From JAVEVH01 sp034005145 (GTDB lineage: Bacteria; Patescibacteriota; Dojkabacteria; SC72), in assembly GCA_034005145.1 (NCBI GenBank), contig JAVEVH010000008.1:1-22615 (forward strand): a DNA stretch of 22,615 nt. The letters are read 5' to 3'. A model generated the notes under the pieces. The model made no database searches. It was not told the DNA's origin and saw only the letters and a program-made list of their open reading frames with translations. Made by a program: the position numbers and the translations under genes. Of this stretch, positions 1-7,516 are shown piece after piece (positions within the stretch are counted from its first letter, which is position 1; every line of letters starts with the position of its first letter).

Positions 1-711
1 TTTTTAAAAAAGATTTTCAAAATATTATTAATATTATTAATATTTGTAATTACTGTTTTAATAGGGATCTGTGATATTAAAGAGTTTAAGTATTCAGATT
101 CATAATTTGTTAATGTAAGCAAAGAGCAGGTAGATTCATATGTAGAGTCTTTTTTAGGTAGAAATATCTTTTTAATAGATCCTTCAGATATTGAGAATGA
201 GATTAAGAAAGGAAATGGATATATATCTAAGGTATATGCTAAAAAGATATTACCAAACAAAATAGGGATATCTTTTACAGAGTATGAAGTTAGGTATACG
301 GGATATTCTTCTGATGTGTGTCATTTTTTCTCTAAAGAAGGAATTAGATTAGAGGAGCTATGTAAAGAGTGTGAGAGTGAGTGTATGGAGTATGCAACTT
401 CTATAGAGAGTGTCTATATATCTTCAGAGAGTGTCCTTGAAAGTGGTAATTTATTAATATATAGGGAGGAGTTTGAGAAGATATCTAAACTTTTATCTCA
501 GTTTGGGTATGATATTAATGATATAAATATTGTAAAAGGTATCTCAACTATTACCGATAGAAAAGATCATACCTTTATATTCGATATCTCAAATGATTTA
601 GATTTACAGTTATCTAGGATGTACTTAGTAGGTGAAAAAATCAATGAACAAGAGATTAATTTCAAAAGTTTAGATCTTAGATTTGAAAGACCTGTAATGA
701 AATTGAAGTAA
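1..711 (+). CDS. ftsQ: FtsQ/DivIB-like division protein, 5' partial, with an in-frame TAA
   Basis: The frame is open from base 1 apart from one stop, and runs to the TAA at 709-711. It begins with a hydrophobic membrane segment (bases 1-72, rich in Leu, Ile, Val) preceded by Lys residues. A POTRA-like stretch follows: VNVSKEQVDSYVESFLGRN, then a valine-rich strand and LPNKIGISFTEYEVRY. This is the FtsQ/DivIB layout, a bitopic divisome protein linking early and late division proteins, and the position just before ftsA-ftsZ fits. A TAA at 103-105 falls between the membrane segment and the POTRA domain, in the same frame on both sides. After it there is no ATG, GTG or TTG before GTG 316, which would leave only 131 residues without membrane anchor or POTRA. 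The gene is therefore either broken or carries a one-base sequence error. The family call rests on layout and context more than on sequence identity. Confidence 0.7.
103..105 (+). other. In-frame TAA inside ftsQ
   Basis: The codons read ...TAT TCA GAT TCA TAA TTT GTT AAT GTA AGC..., and the POTRA-like reading continues in the same frame directly after the stop. A single substitution (for example CAA or AAA) would restore an uninterrupted protein. TAA is the normal stop of most genes here, so genetic-code reassignment is not a plausible explanation. Confidence 0.85.
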
Positions 712-759
712 TATTTAAGTTGACATAATACAATTACTTTGTAAAAATTGATTACGTTC

Positions 760-788
760 TTGCTAATTAGAGATTTTTTGACTATATT
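760..788 (+). promoter_or_regulatory. Candidate sigma70 promoter for ftsA-ftsZ
   Basis: TTGCTA at 760-765, a 17-base spacer and TATATT at 783-788 lie in the 131-base gap between ftsQ and ftsA. Transcription would start near 795, giving an untranslated leader of about 48 bases before ftsA. The gap is very AT-rich, so chance matches are easy. A second weaker candidate is TTGACA at 720-725. Confidence 0.4.
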
Positions 789-842
789 ATATATACAAAC
801 AGGTTCTTTATTTAAAGTAATATTTGACCGCCTAAAACCAAA

Positions 843-2135
843 ATGGCACGGAATACAATAACAGCAATAGATGTAGGTTCATCTAAAATCACCACTGTAA
901 TATCTTCAGTAGAAGATGGTCAAGCACCCTCAGTAATTGGTGTTTGTTCCCATCCTAGTAAGGGTATAAAAAAGGGTGTAGTAGTTAATATTGATGATGC
1001 TACGAATGCTATATCTGAGAGTGTTATGGCTGCTGAGAGAATGGCAGGTATAACTGTTTCAGATGTATATGTCTCTATCAATGGTGAGTTAGTTACAAGT
1101 CTAAACAACAAGGGTGTTGTTGCTGTAGCTAGTTCAGAGATTACAATAGATGATACATATAGAGCTATTGAGAATGCTCGTACTTTGTCTTTACCTGATA
1201 ATTTAAATCCAATACATATAATTCCTAGAGAGTTTGTAGTAGATAATCAGGGTGGTATTAAATATCCAATAGGTATGAGTGGTAATAGGTTAGAAGTAGA
1301 GACACATATAATTACTGCTCCTAACTCATATTGGCAAAATATTAAGAAATGTGTTGAACAATTAGGATTAAATGTATTTGATGTTGTGTTTGCAGGTTGG
1401 GCTTCTGCCCTTTCTGTTTTAACAGATACTGAAAAGGAATTAGGTGTAACACTTTTAGATATTGGAGCAGGTACTACTAGTATAGCCATATTCCAAGAGG
1501 GTGCAATAATATACAGTGGTACTATACCTTTAGGTGGTGTAAATATTACTAGTGATATAGCTATTGGTCTTCAGGTATCTTTAGAGGATGCTGAAAAGAT
1601 TAAGGTACATATGATGGATTTGTATGAGAATAGGGCTAAGAGTAAGAAACTTTCTTCAGATTCTACTCCTGCTTTACTTAGAAAGGTAGAAGAGGAGGAG
1701 CCTAAGCTTAAAAAGGGCGATGAGATTGATTTAGCAATATTGGATATTCCTGGTAAAAAAGTATCTAAAGATATGCTAAAGAGTATTGTAGAGGCTAGGT
1801 GTGAAGAGATATTTGATTTAGCAAAAGAGAATGTTGAGAGAGCAGGGTTTAAGATTAATATGCCTGCTGGAATTGTACTTACTGGAGGTTCATCTTTACT
1901 AAAAGATTTATCTAAATTCACTCAGAGTGTATTTGGTGTAGCCTCAAGAGTAGGCTATCCTTCAGGGTTGGGTGGAATGATTGAAGAGATATCTGATCCA
2001 TCGTTTGCATGTGTACAGGGATTGATTAAACATGCACTTGAGGATGAGATAGATACTGAGACTACAAAAGGTAAAGGAAAGGGTGGAAGTTTTAAGAATA
2101 GAGTAGTAGAATGGTTAAAGTCATTAGTTCCGTAA
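843..2135 (+). CDS. ftsA: Cell division protein FtsA
   Basis: FtsA is an actin-like ATPase that tethers FtsZ to the membrane and recruits the divisome. The 430-residue protein has the phosphate-1 motif DVGSSK (10-15), the long subdomain-1C insertion (about 85-165), phosphate-2 LLDIGAGTTSIAIF (204-217) and the adenosine motif GIVLTGGSSLL (343-353). The C-terminus is an amphipathic helix (KNRVVEWLKSLVP, 418-430), which acts as the membrane-targeting sequence in FtsA proteins and follows a flexible Gly/Lys linker. Length is normal for the family. ATG 843 is the first start before the phosphate-1 motif, and no clear Shine-Dalgarno precedes it. ftsZ follows after 35 bases, the usual pairing. Residues 265-300 are a charged insertion of unknown role. 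Confidence 0.97.
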   Translation: MARNTITAIDVGSSKITTVISSVEDGQAPSVIGVCSHPSKGIKKGVVVNIDDATNAISESVMAAERMAGITVSDVYVSINGELVTSLNNKGVVAVASSEITIDDTYRAIENARTLSLPDNLNPIHIIPREFVVDNQGGIKYPIGMSGNRLEVETHIITAPNSYWQNIKKCVEQLGLNVFDVVFAGWASALSVLTDTEKELGVTLLDIGAGTTSIAIFQEGAIIYSGTIPLGGVNITSDIAIGLQVSLEDAEKIKVHMMDLYENRAKSKKLSSDSTPALLRKVEEEEPKLKKGDEIDLAILDIPGKKVSKDMLKSIVEARCEEIFDLAKENVERAGFKINMPAGIVLTGGSSLLKDLSKFTQSVFGVASRVGYPSGLGGMIEEISDPSFACVQGLIKHALEDEIDTETTKGKGKGGSFKNRVVEWLKSLVP

Positions 2136-2160
2136 ACTGCCTAGATATAATTTAATGTTT

Positions 2161-2166
2161 AAGGAC
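2161..2166 (+). promoter_or_regulatory. Shine-Dalgarno of ftsZ
   Basis: AAGGAC ends four bases before the ATG at 2171. It is the only clear Shine-Dalgarno-like sequence I find at a start codon in this window, and it sits before the gene expected to be most highly expressed of the division set. Confidence 0.55.
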
Positions 2167-2170
2167 AGTT

Positions 2171-3424
2171 ATGCCGTTAATAACAACAAACGTAGATCCC
2201 GTAGCTAAAATTAAAGTCGTAGGTATTGGGGGAGGTGGTTGTAATGCCATTAATACAATGATCTCGGATTATGAAATCCCGGGTGTAGAATTTATGGCCT
2301 TTAATACAGATGCTCAGACATTAAAGCTTTCTAAAGCCCCTATCACCTTACAGCTAGGCGAAGATTTAACAAAAGGTCTAGGAGTAGGTGGTAATCAGGA
2401 ATTAGGTGCACAATCAGCCGAGGAGAGTTTAGATCAGATTCAAGAGCATTTAGATGGTGCTGATATGGTCTTTATCACTGCAGGTATGGGTGGAGGAACA
2501 GGTACTGGAGCTGCTCCAATTATTGCTGGTGTTGCTAAGAATATGGGAGCTTTAACAGTAGCTGTAGTTACTAAACCATTTGATTTTGAAGGTAATAGGA
2601 GAAGAGAGATAGCTGAGGAGGGTATAGATTCTTTAAGAGACAAGGTAGATACACTAATCGTAGTTCCTAATCAGAGACTTCTAGAAGTAGCAGATGCAAA
2701 TATTTCCTTTATCGAAGCAATGAAAATGGTAGACTCAGTACTTGCCGAGGGTGTAAACAGTATTTCTAATCTAATCAGTCAAACGGGATATATTAACGCT
2801 GACTTTAATGATGCTAAATCAGTAATGTTAGATGCTGGTACAGCATTAATGGGTATTGGTAGAGCAAGTGGAGAAAAGAGAGCAGAGTTAGCAGCAAGAG
2901 CAGCTACTACAAGTCCACTTTTAGATATGTCTATAGAGGGAGCAACCGGAGTACTTTACAATATTGTTGGTTCTGATTTAACACTTCCTGAAATTAGTAT
3001 GGTATCTGAATTAATACAAGAGGCAGTAGATCCTGCAGCTAATATTAAATTTGGAGCCCAGATTGATCCATCTTTAGGAGATGAGATTGTCATTACAATT
3101 GTAGCTACTGGTTTTGATGAGAGTAGGCAGGTATTTACTAAAAAGCAAAAAGGAGATGAAGATACAGATGATGCATTTGGATTAGGAGGAATATCTGTTA
3201 AATCACCTCTTTACAATGATGAGGAAGAAGACGATACTTCAGAGAAAAAAGACAACTACTTTGATGAACCAGAACAAGAGGATACTCCAGAAGAGGAACT
3301 AGAGGAAGAGGTATTTAAAGGTGCACCTAAAAAGACAGAGCTTGACATTGATGATGATGACTTTGATGATCCTTTAGATAAGCCTGCATTCATGAGAAGA
3401 ATGTTTCCAGGTAAAAAGAAGTAA
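2171..3424 (+). CDS. ftsZ: Cell division protein FtsZ
   Basis: FtsZ is the tubulin-like GTPase that polymerises into the division ring. The N-terminus carries VVGIGGGGCNAINTM (16-30), the tubulin signature GGGTGTGAAP lies at 108-117, and the T7-loop NADFND at 209-214 supplies the catalytic aspartates. The globular domain ends near residue 320. A very acidic linker follows (about 335-400, many Asp/Glu) and then a C-terminal peptide KPAFMRRMFPGKKK (404-417), which matches the usual FtsA-binding tail in layout. The 417-residue length is normal. The start is fixed by a Shine-Dalgarno at 2161-2166. The next gene begins three bases after the stop, so ftsZ heads a tight run through DUF167 and rodA. 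Confidence 0.98.
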   Translation: MPLITTNVDPVAKIKVVGIGGGGCNAINTMISDYEIPGVEFMAFNTDAQTLKLSKAPITLQLGEDLTKGLGVGGNQELGAQSAEESLDQIQEHLDGADMVFITAGMGGGTGTGAAPIIAGVAKNMGALTVAVVTKPFDFEGNRRREIAEEGIDSLRDKVDTLIVVPNQRLLEVADANISFIEAMKMVDSVLAEGVNSISNLISQTGYINADFNDAKSVMLDAGTALMGIGRASGEKRAELAARAATTSPLLDMSIEGATGVLYNIVGSDLTLPEISMVSELIQEAVDPAANIKFGAQIDPSLGDEIVITIVATGFDESRQVFTKKQKGDEDTDDAFGLGGISVKSPLYNDEEEDDTSEKKDNYFDEPEQEDTPEEELEEEVFKGAPKKTELDIDDDDFDDPLDKPAFMRRMFPGKKK

Positions 3425-3427
3425 AGA

Positions 3428-3649
3428 GTGATAATAGAAGTTAGTGTAAAAACCTCATGTAAAAATTCAGAGATATCTCTTAAGGGAGACATGTACTATG
3501 CTTGTTTAAAAAGTAAGCCTATTCATAATAGTGCTAATATAGAATTAATAGATTTACTCTCATCATATTTCAATACATCTAAATCTTCTGTTAAGATATT
3601 AAGAGGTTTTAAGAGTCGTAAAAAGATAGTTGAAATATTAGAGGTATGA
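3428..3649 (+). CDS. DUF167 (YggU-like) small protein
   Basis: This 73-residue protein matches the DUF167/YggU pattern: an opening strand (IIEVSVKTSCKNSEI), a YYACLKSKPI segment, the helix SANIELIDLLSSYF, and a final SSVKILRGFKSRKKIVEI strand-turn-strand in which the G-x-K-S-R-x-K motif is typical. The biochemical role of the family is unknown. The start is GTG at 3428, three bases after the ftsZ stop. The gene ends in an ATGA overlap with rodA, so translation of the three genes is probably coupled. YggU-type genes often lie near ftsZ and yggT in bacteria, in keeping with this position. Confidence 0.8.
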   Translation: MIIEVSVKTSCKNSEISLKGDMYYACLKSKPIHNSANIELIDLLSSYFNTSKSSVKILRGFKSRKKIVEILEV

Positions 3650-4953
3650 AATTAGAAAAAAGAAATAAAAGAAAATTTAGAATAGACGTATTTATACTCC
3701 TACCTGCAATCCTTTTAAGTATTATCGGCGTTATTACACTCCTTTCAACTACACTTGGTATTGATGGAGTATTTGAGGATACAGAGATAGTAAATAAGCA
3801 GATTGCTTTCTTAATAATTGGATTCATATCATATCTTCTAATATCTTTAATAGATATCTCCTTACTTAAACATTGGGAAGTTGTATTACCAATATATATT
3901 GGTACACTACTACTCTTACTCTCCGTCTTTATATGGGGTCCTGAAATAAATGGTGTACAAAGATGGCTAGTAGTTGGAGGTATACAAATTCAACCCTCCG
4001 AAATAGCTAAGATAACAGTAATATTTACTACTGCATGTGTATTTGGTTTTAAGGATAGGTATAACCAGTGGTTACTACTTCTAATATCTTTCCTCTTAGT
4101 ATTACCATTAATCATATTAATATATTTAGAACCAGCAGGTAGTATGTCCTTACTAACGTTAACTATATGGTTTTTAGTAGCGTTTACGGGACTAAGTAAT
4201 CAGTTAAGAAATACCGTAGCATTAATATTACTTACTCTCTTTACACTCCCATTTCTACTCATATCCATTACTGGCAATTGGATATACATCATACTTGGAA
4301 TAGTGGGTGTAATACTAAGTATATTTGCTTACTACTTTAGAGACACATGGAGATTAGTAGTAATACTCTCTGTTGTAATTGGAATAGTACTAGGGCTCTC
4401 ATCATTGGTAATGTATAAAGGTGTGTTGAGAGAGTATCAAAAGGATAGGATAGAGGCATTCCTTAATCCTACAGAAAATTCAGGAGACATTGGTTTTAAT
4501 GTTAATCAAGCTAGAATAGCGATAGGGTCTGGACAAATATGGGGTAAGGGATTTGGTAATGGAACTCAAAGTAAAAGAGATTTCCTACCTGAACATCAAA
4601 CAGACTTCATATATGCATCCTTTGCAGAAGAGTTTGGATTAGTAGGTTCTCTTTTCCTACTCTTTCTCTTCTCAGTTATAATAATTCGTGGTTTAGTAGT
4701 ATCTGTAGACAACTCTAATGACTCATTCCTTTCAATGATACTCATAGGTATAGTTATGAAAATACTCCTTGAGATCTTTATTAATGTAGGAACTAATACA
4801 GGTTTAATACCTGCTACAGGTATTCCTTTACCCCTAATTAGTGCTGGAGGTACCATTACAGTAATGACACTCTTTGCTTTAGGAGTCATTCAAAGTATAA
4901 TGAACAGAAGTCAGGTAACTAAAAATAATAGTAATATAATTGACAATTACTGA
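3646..4953 (+). CDS. rodA: RodA-type SEDS peptidoglycan glycosyltransferase
   Basis: This SEDS-family multi-pass membrane protein polymerises lipid II into glycan strands. The 435 residues contain about ten or more hydrophobic segments. QPSEIAK (116-122) carries the conserved Glu119, and FLPEHQTDFIY (313-323) carries Asp320, which aligns with the catalytic Asp of E. coli RodA. The block IAIGSGQIWGKGFGNGTQS (291-309) and the final PLPLISAGGT block are RodA-like rather than FtsW-like, although a single SEDS gene in a division cluster could serve either role. Oddities: the loop normally reading QPDLGT is EPAGSM (162-167), and about 50 extra, mostly hydrophobic residues lie between the middle helices (about 200-260) compared with E. 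coli RodA. It ends with TGA, which confirms TGA as a stop here. Confidence 0.9.
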   Translation: MKLEKRNKRKFRIDVFILLPAILLSIIGVITLLSTTLGIDGVFEDTEIVNKQIAFLIIGFISYLLISLIDISLLKHWEVVLPIYIGTLLLLLSVFIWGPEINGVQRWLVVGGIQIQPSEIAKITVIFTTACVFGFKDRYNQWLLLLISFLLVLPLIILIYLEPAGSMSLLTLTIWFLVAFTGLSNQLRNTVALILLTLFTLPFLLISITGNWIYIILGIVGVILSIFAYYFRDTWRLVVILSVVIGIVLGLSSLVMYKGVLREYQKDRIEAFLNPTENSGDIGFNVNQARIAIGSGQIWGKGFGNGTQSKRDFLPEHQTDFIYASFAEEFGLVGSLFLLFLFSVIIIRGLVVSVDNSNDSFLSMILIGIVMKILLEIFINVGTNTGLIPATGIPLPLISAGGTITVMTLFALGVIQSIMNRSQVTKNNSNIIDNY

Positions 4954-4977
4954 TTAATAACTTAAAATCCTTTCGTT

Positions 4978-5310
4978 ATGACAAAAATAGAAAATGATAA
5001 AAAATTTGCTGTTATCAAAATCGCTGGTACCCAATTAAAGGTATATGAGGGACTAGAGTATGAGATTGATAAGTTAGATGGTGTTAAAGGTGATACATTA
5101 GAAATATCTGATGTACTTTTAGTAGTAGATGGAGAAGATATTAAAATGGGAGATCCTTTAGTTAAGGATAGTAAGGTAGTATTAGAGATTACATCACAAA
5201 AGAAAGATACAAAGATAGATGTCTTGAAATATAAAGCTAAGTCTAGATATAGAAAGAGTTCAGGTCACAGAGCATTAATTACTAGAGTATTGGTTAAAGC
5301 AATTAAATAA
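4978..5310 (+). CDS. rplU: 50S ribosomal protein bL21
   Basis: bL21 binds 23S rRNA in the large subunit. The 110-residue protein shows the family pattern: FAVIKIAGTQLKVYEGLEYEI near the start (the usual form is YAVIKTGGKQYKV...), a central DVLLVVDGEDIKMGDPLV and a basic tail YKAKSRYRKSSGHRALIT, where K-x-R-Y-R-K-x-x-G-H-R is characteristic. The canonical GGKQ is changed to AGTQ. The gene starts 24 bases after rodA and its stop overlaps the next ATG by one base (TAATG). No Shine-Dalgarno is visible. In most bacteria rplU and rpmA are adjacent, but here a methyltransferase gene separates them. Confidence 0.95.
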   Translation: MTKIENDKKFAVIKIAGTQLKVYEGLEYEIDKLDGVKGDTLEISDVLLVVDGEDIKMGDPLVKDSKVVLEITSQKKDTKIDVLKYKAKSRYRKSSGHRALITRVLVKAIK

Positions 5311-6476
5311 TGCGATACTTTTTTGAATGTGGGAATTTTAGAGATCTTTCTCATGCAGAACTTAGTGCAGTATTTGAATCATATGGCATTTCACACGATA
5401 GTATTAAGAGATTAAGTAATACAATATTACTTGTAGAGAGTAACTCTGTAAGTAAGGAGATATTACAAAAAATTTTCAATAGACTTGGTGGCTTTATTAG
5501 ATATGGAGAGGTAGTAGATGAGCTTGATACATTTTTAGAACCTTTTTTAAATGATGAGAAGGTAGTATTTGGTATATCAGCACTTGGTGATACAGATATT
5601 ACATTAAGAGAGATTCAAAAGTTAGCTAATGATTTGAAAAGGAATTTTAAATCTAATGGTATATCATCTAGATTTTTACTACCTAAACAATCAGAATTAA
5701 ATGCAGCCCAGATTATTAATAACCAGATATTAGAAGAGGGGTTTGAACTGTGTATATTTGATAGTTCATCTTCACGAATGTATGGTAAGACATTGGGTAT
5801 ACAAGATATACAAGCTTTTGTAAAAAGAGATATAGATAGGCCTAGTGTAGATTTTGATATGGGTGTATTACCACAAAAGTTAGCTAGAATTATGTGTAAT
5901 CTTACTGGACTTAGGGAGGGTATTTTATGGGATCCATTCTGTGGTAGTGGAACAGTACTAATGGAAGCTAGTATGCTTGGTTTTGATGTAATAGGGACAG
6001 ATATCGATTTAAGAGCGTTAGAGAGTGCAAACAAAAATATACAGTGGATGGCAAAAGAAGAGTTAATTGAGAGTACTAAGTACAATATATTCCATTTAGA
6101 TATTCATAATATTGAGAGAAGAGTACTTAAGGATTTAAAAAGAACAGGTATTGATACTGTAGTATGTGAACCATTTATGGGTCCACCTCAAAGGAGAGAG
6201 CTAAGTAAAATGGTAGCTCTAGAGTTATTAGATGATGTTAAAAAATTGTATATATCATTATTCAAAGCTCTGGATACAATAGCTTCTAGTGGTTTTAAGG
6301 TAGTATTAATAATACCTTCCTACAAGAGTAGAGATGGTTGGTTAACCTTTAATGTAAGCGAATTAATAGGTAAGAGGTGGGATGTATTAAATAGGAAATA
6401 TATATCAGGGGACTTGAAATGGGGAAGAATAAATAGTATTATCACAAGGAACATTTTTATACTCTCAAAGAGGTAA
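5310..6476 (+). CDS. Trm11-like N2-guanine RNA methyltransferase
   Basis: The C-terminal half is an S-adenosylmethionine-dependent methyltransferase of the UPF0020/Trm11 group: SAM-binding motif I WDPFCGSGTVLMEA (207-220), GTDIDLRALE (229-238) for the ribose-binding acidic residue, and a motif IV of EPFMGPP (287-293). The usual DPPYG is replaced by E-P-F-x-G-P, a form I associate with Trm11-like proteins. The N-terminal half (1-170) would supply tRNA binding but shows no clear THUMP motif to me. The likely substrate is a guanine in tRNA, by family. It overlaps rplU by one base and lies 24 bases before rpmA, so it is co-expressed with two ribosomal proteins, which leaves an rRNA substrate possible. 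Confidence 0.8.
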   Translation: MRYFFECGNFRDLSHAELSAVFESYGISHDSIKRLSNTILLVESNSVSKEILQKIFNRLGGFIRYGEVVDELDTFLEPFLNDEKVVFGISALGDTDITLREIQKLANDLKRNFKSNGISSRFLLPKQSELNAAQIINNQILEEGFELCIFDSSSSRMYGKTLGIQDIQAFVKRDIDRPSVDFDMGVLPQKLARIMCNLTGLREGILWDPFCGSGTVLMEASMLGFDVIGTDIDLRALESANKNIQWMAKEELIESTKYNIFHLDIHNIERRVLKDLKRTGIDTVVCEPFMGPPQRRELSKMVALELLDDVKKLYISLFKALDTIASSGFKVVLIIPSYKSRDGWLTFNVSELIGKRWDVLNRKYISGDLKWGRINSIITRNIFILSKR

Positions 6477-6500
6477 TTAAATTAAGTATAAACAGAGCAA

Positions 6501-6767
6501 ATGTCACATGTTGTAGGAGCAGGAAGTGTCTCGACAAGCGGTAATGTAGCAGGTAAGAGACTCGGTGTAAAAAAATATGAAGGAGAGGTTGTAAAATCTG
6601 GAAACATCATTATTAAACAGAGAGGCTCTGTATATCATCCTGGTAAAAATACATATGCTGCTAAAGATTACTCTATTCATGCTAAGAAAGAGGGTGTTGT
6701 AAAGTTTAGAAGAATGAGTGGTTTTAAAAGAGGTCAGTACTATGTAGATGTGGTAGAATCTGTATAA
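6501..6767 (+). CDS. rpmA: 50S ribosomal protein bL27
   Basis: bL27 lies near the peptidyl-transferase centre, and its N-terminal tail reaches the tRNA acceptor ends. The core is clear: KRLGVKKYEGEVVKSGNIII (19-38), then KQRGSVYHPGKNTYAAKD and VKFRR. The 88-residue length is normal. The N-terminal tail is odd: it reads MSHVVGAGSVSTSGNVAG and contains no Lys or Arg before residue 19, whereas the usual tail (MAHKKGGGSSRNGRDS type) is strongly basic. There is no N-terminal extension of the Firmicutes type that would need Prp protease. ATG 6501 gives the conserved M-x-H start, so this start looks right. Confidence 0.95.
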   Translation: MSHVVGAGSVSTSGNVAGKRLGVKKYEGEVVKSGNIIIKQRGSVYHPGKNTYAAKDYSIHAKKEGVVKFRRMSGFKRGQYYVDVVESV

Positions 6768-6772
6768 CACAG

Positions 6773-7516
6773 ATGAGTAAACAAAGATTTATCCAAATTG
6801 AAAGTAAGAATGCCTTAGTGGAACTACTTAGAGAGGGTAGGGATTTTGAGCGTATATATATTGCATCTAGTGCATATAGAGATGATAAGACTAAAGAGAT
6901 TGTAGAGTTAGCAGAGAAAAATAAAATCCCCATTATTAGAGTACCTAAAAAAACATTAATGAGAAGGATGAGATCTTCTAACTCAGAGAGTGTAGTAGGT
7001 ATGATGTTTTCTCAAAATGAATGGAAATTAGATGACCTTTTAGAGAGTATCTATGCAGAGGATAAGATGCCATTCTTTTTGATTTTAGATCATATTAAAT
7101 ATACTCAAAATATAGCCGCTGTTATGAGAACAGCCTTTGCTGTAGGTGTAAACGGTATTATTACTCAACCTCATGATGTGAATTTAATAACTGATGAAAC
7201 AATTAGAATATCTATGGGTGCTGCGGAGAGAATACCTTTAGTAGAGATGGATCTGTTTACTGCTGTTAAGGTATTAAAAAAGAATGCCATTAAAATATTT
7301 GGCGTACATATGGATGGTAAGACATACTTTGAGAGTGATTTAACAGGTGCATGTGCATTTGTACTTGGAGCAGAGGATACTGGTATATCTACAGGTATGA
7401 TGGAGAGAGTAGATGAAACAGTTTCTATACCTATGAGAGAGGGAATAGGGTCTTTAAATGTAAGTGTTAGTGCTGGTGTATTAATGTATGAGAAATTAAG
7501 ACAGGAAGTATCTTAA
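6773..7516 (+). CDS. TrmH/RlmB-family 2'-O-ribose RNA methyltransferase
   Basis: This SPOUT-class methyltransferase transfers a methyl group to a ribose 2'-OH in rRNA or tRNA. Residues 1-80 form a small substrate-binding domain (NALVELLREGRDFERIYIAS), as in RlmB/TrmH proteins. The three knot motifs are visible: motif 1 QNIAAVMRTAFAVG (112-125, with Asn113 and Arg119), motif 2 FVLGAEDTGIS (196-206) and motif 3 SIPMREGIGSLNVSVSAG (218-235). Motif 1 lacks the usual Asp-Pro before the Asn (it reads YTQN), a mild departure. The two-domain layout suggests the RlmB type (23S G2251), but the target cannot be fixed from sequence. It starts five bases after rpmA. Its TAA overlaps the parB stop on the other strand. 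Confidence 0.88.
   Translation: MSKQRFIQIESKNALVELLREGRDFERIYIASSAYRDDKTKEIVELAEKNKIPIIRVPKKTLMRRMRSSNSESVVGMMFSQNEWKLDDLLESIYAEDKMPFFLILDHIKYTQNIAAVMRTAFAVGVNGIITQPHDVNLITDETIRISMGAAERIPLVEMDLFTAVKVLKKNAIKIFGVHMDGKTYFESDLTGACAFVLGAEDTGISTGMMERVDETVSIPMREGIGSLNVSVSAGVLMYEKLRQEVS

Noticed and set aside
103..105. Stop-codon reassignment as the explanation for the ftsQ TAA
   Set aside because: The CPR reassignments I know of affect TGA (to Gly), and here TGA ends rodA, the DUF167 gene and a methyltransferase. TAA is a common true stop in this window.
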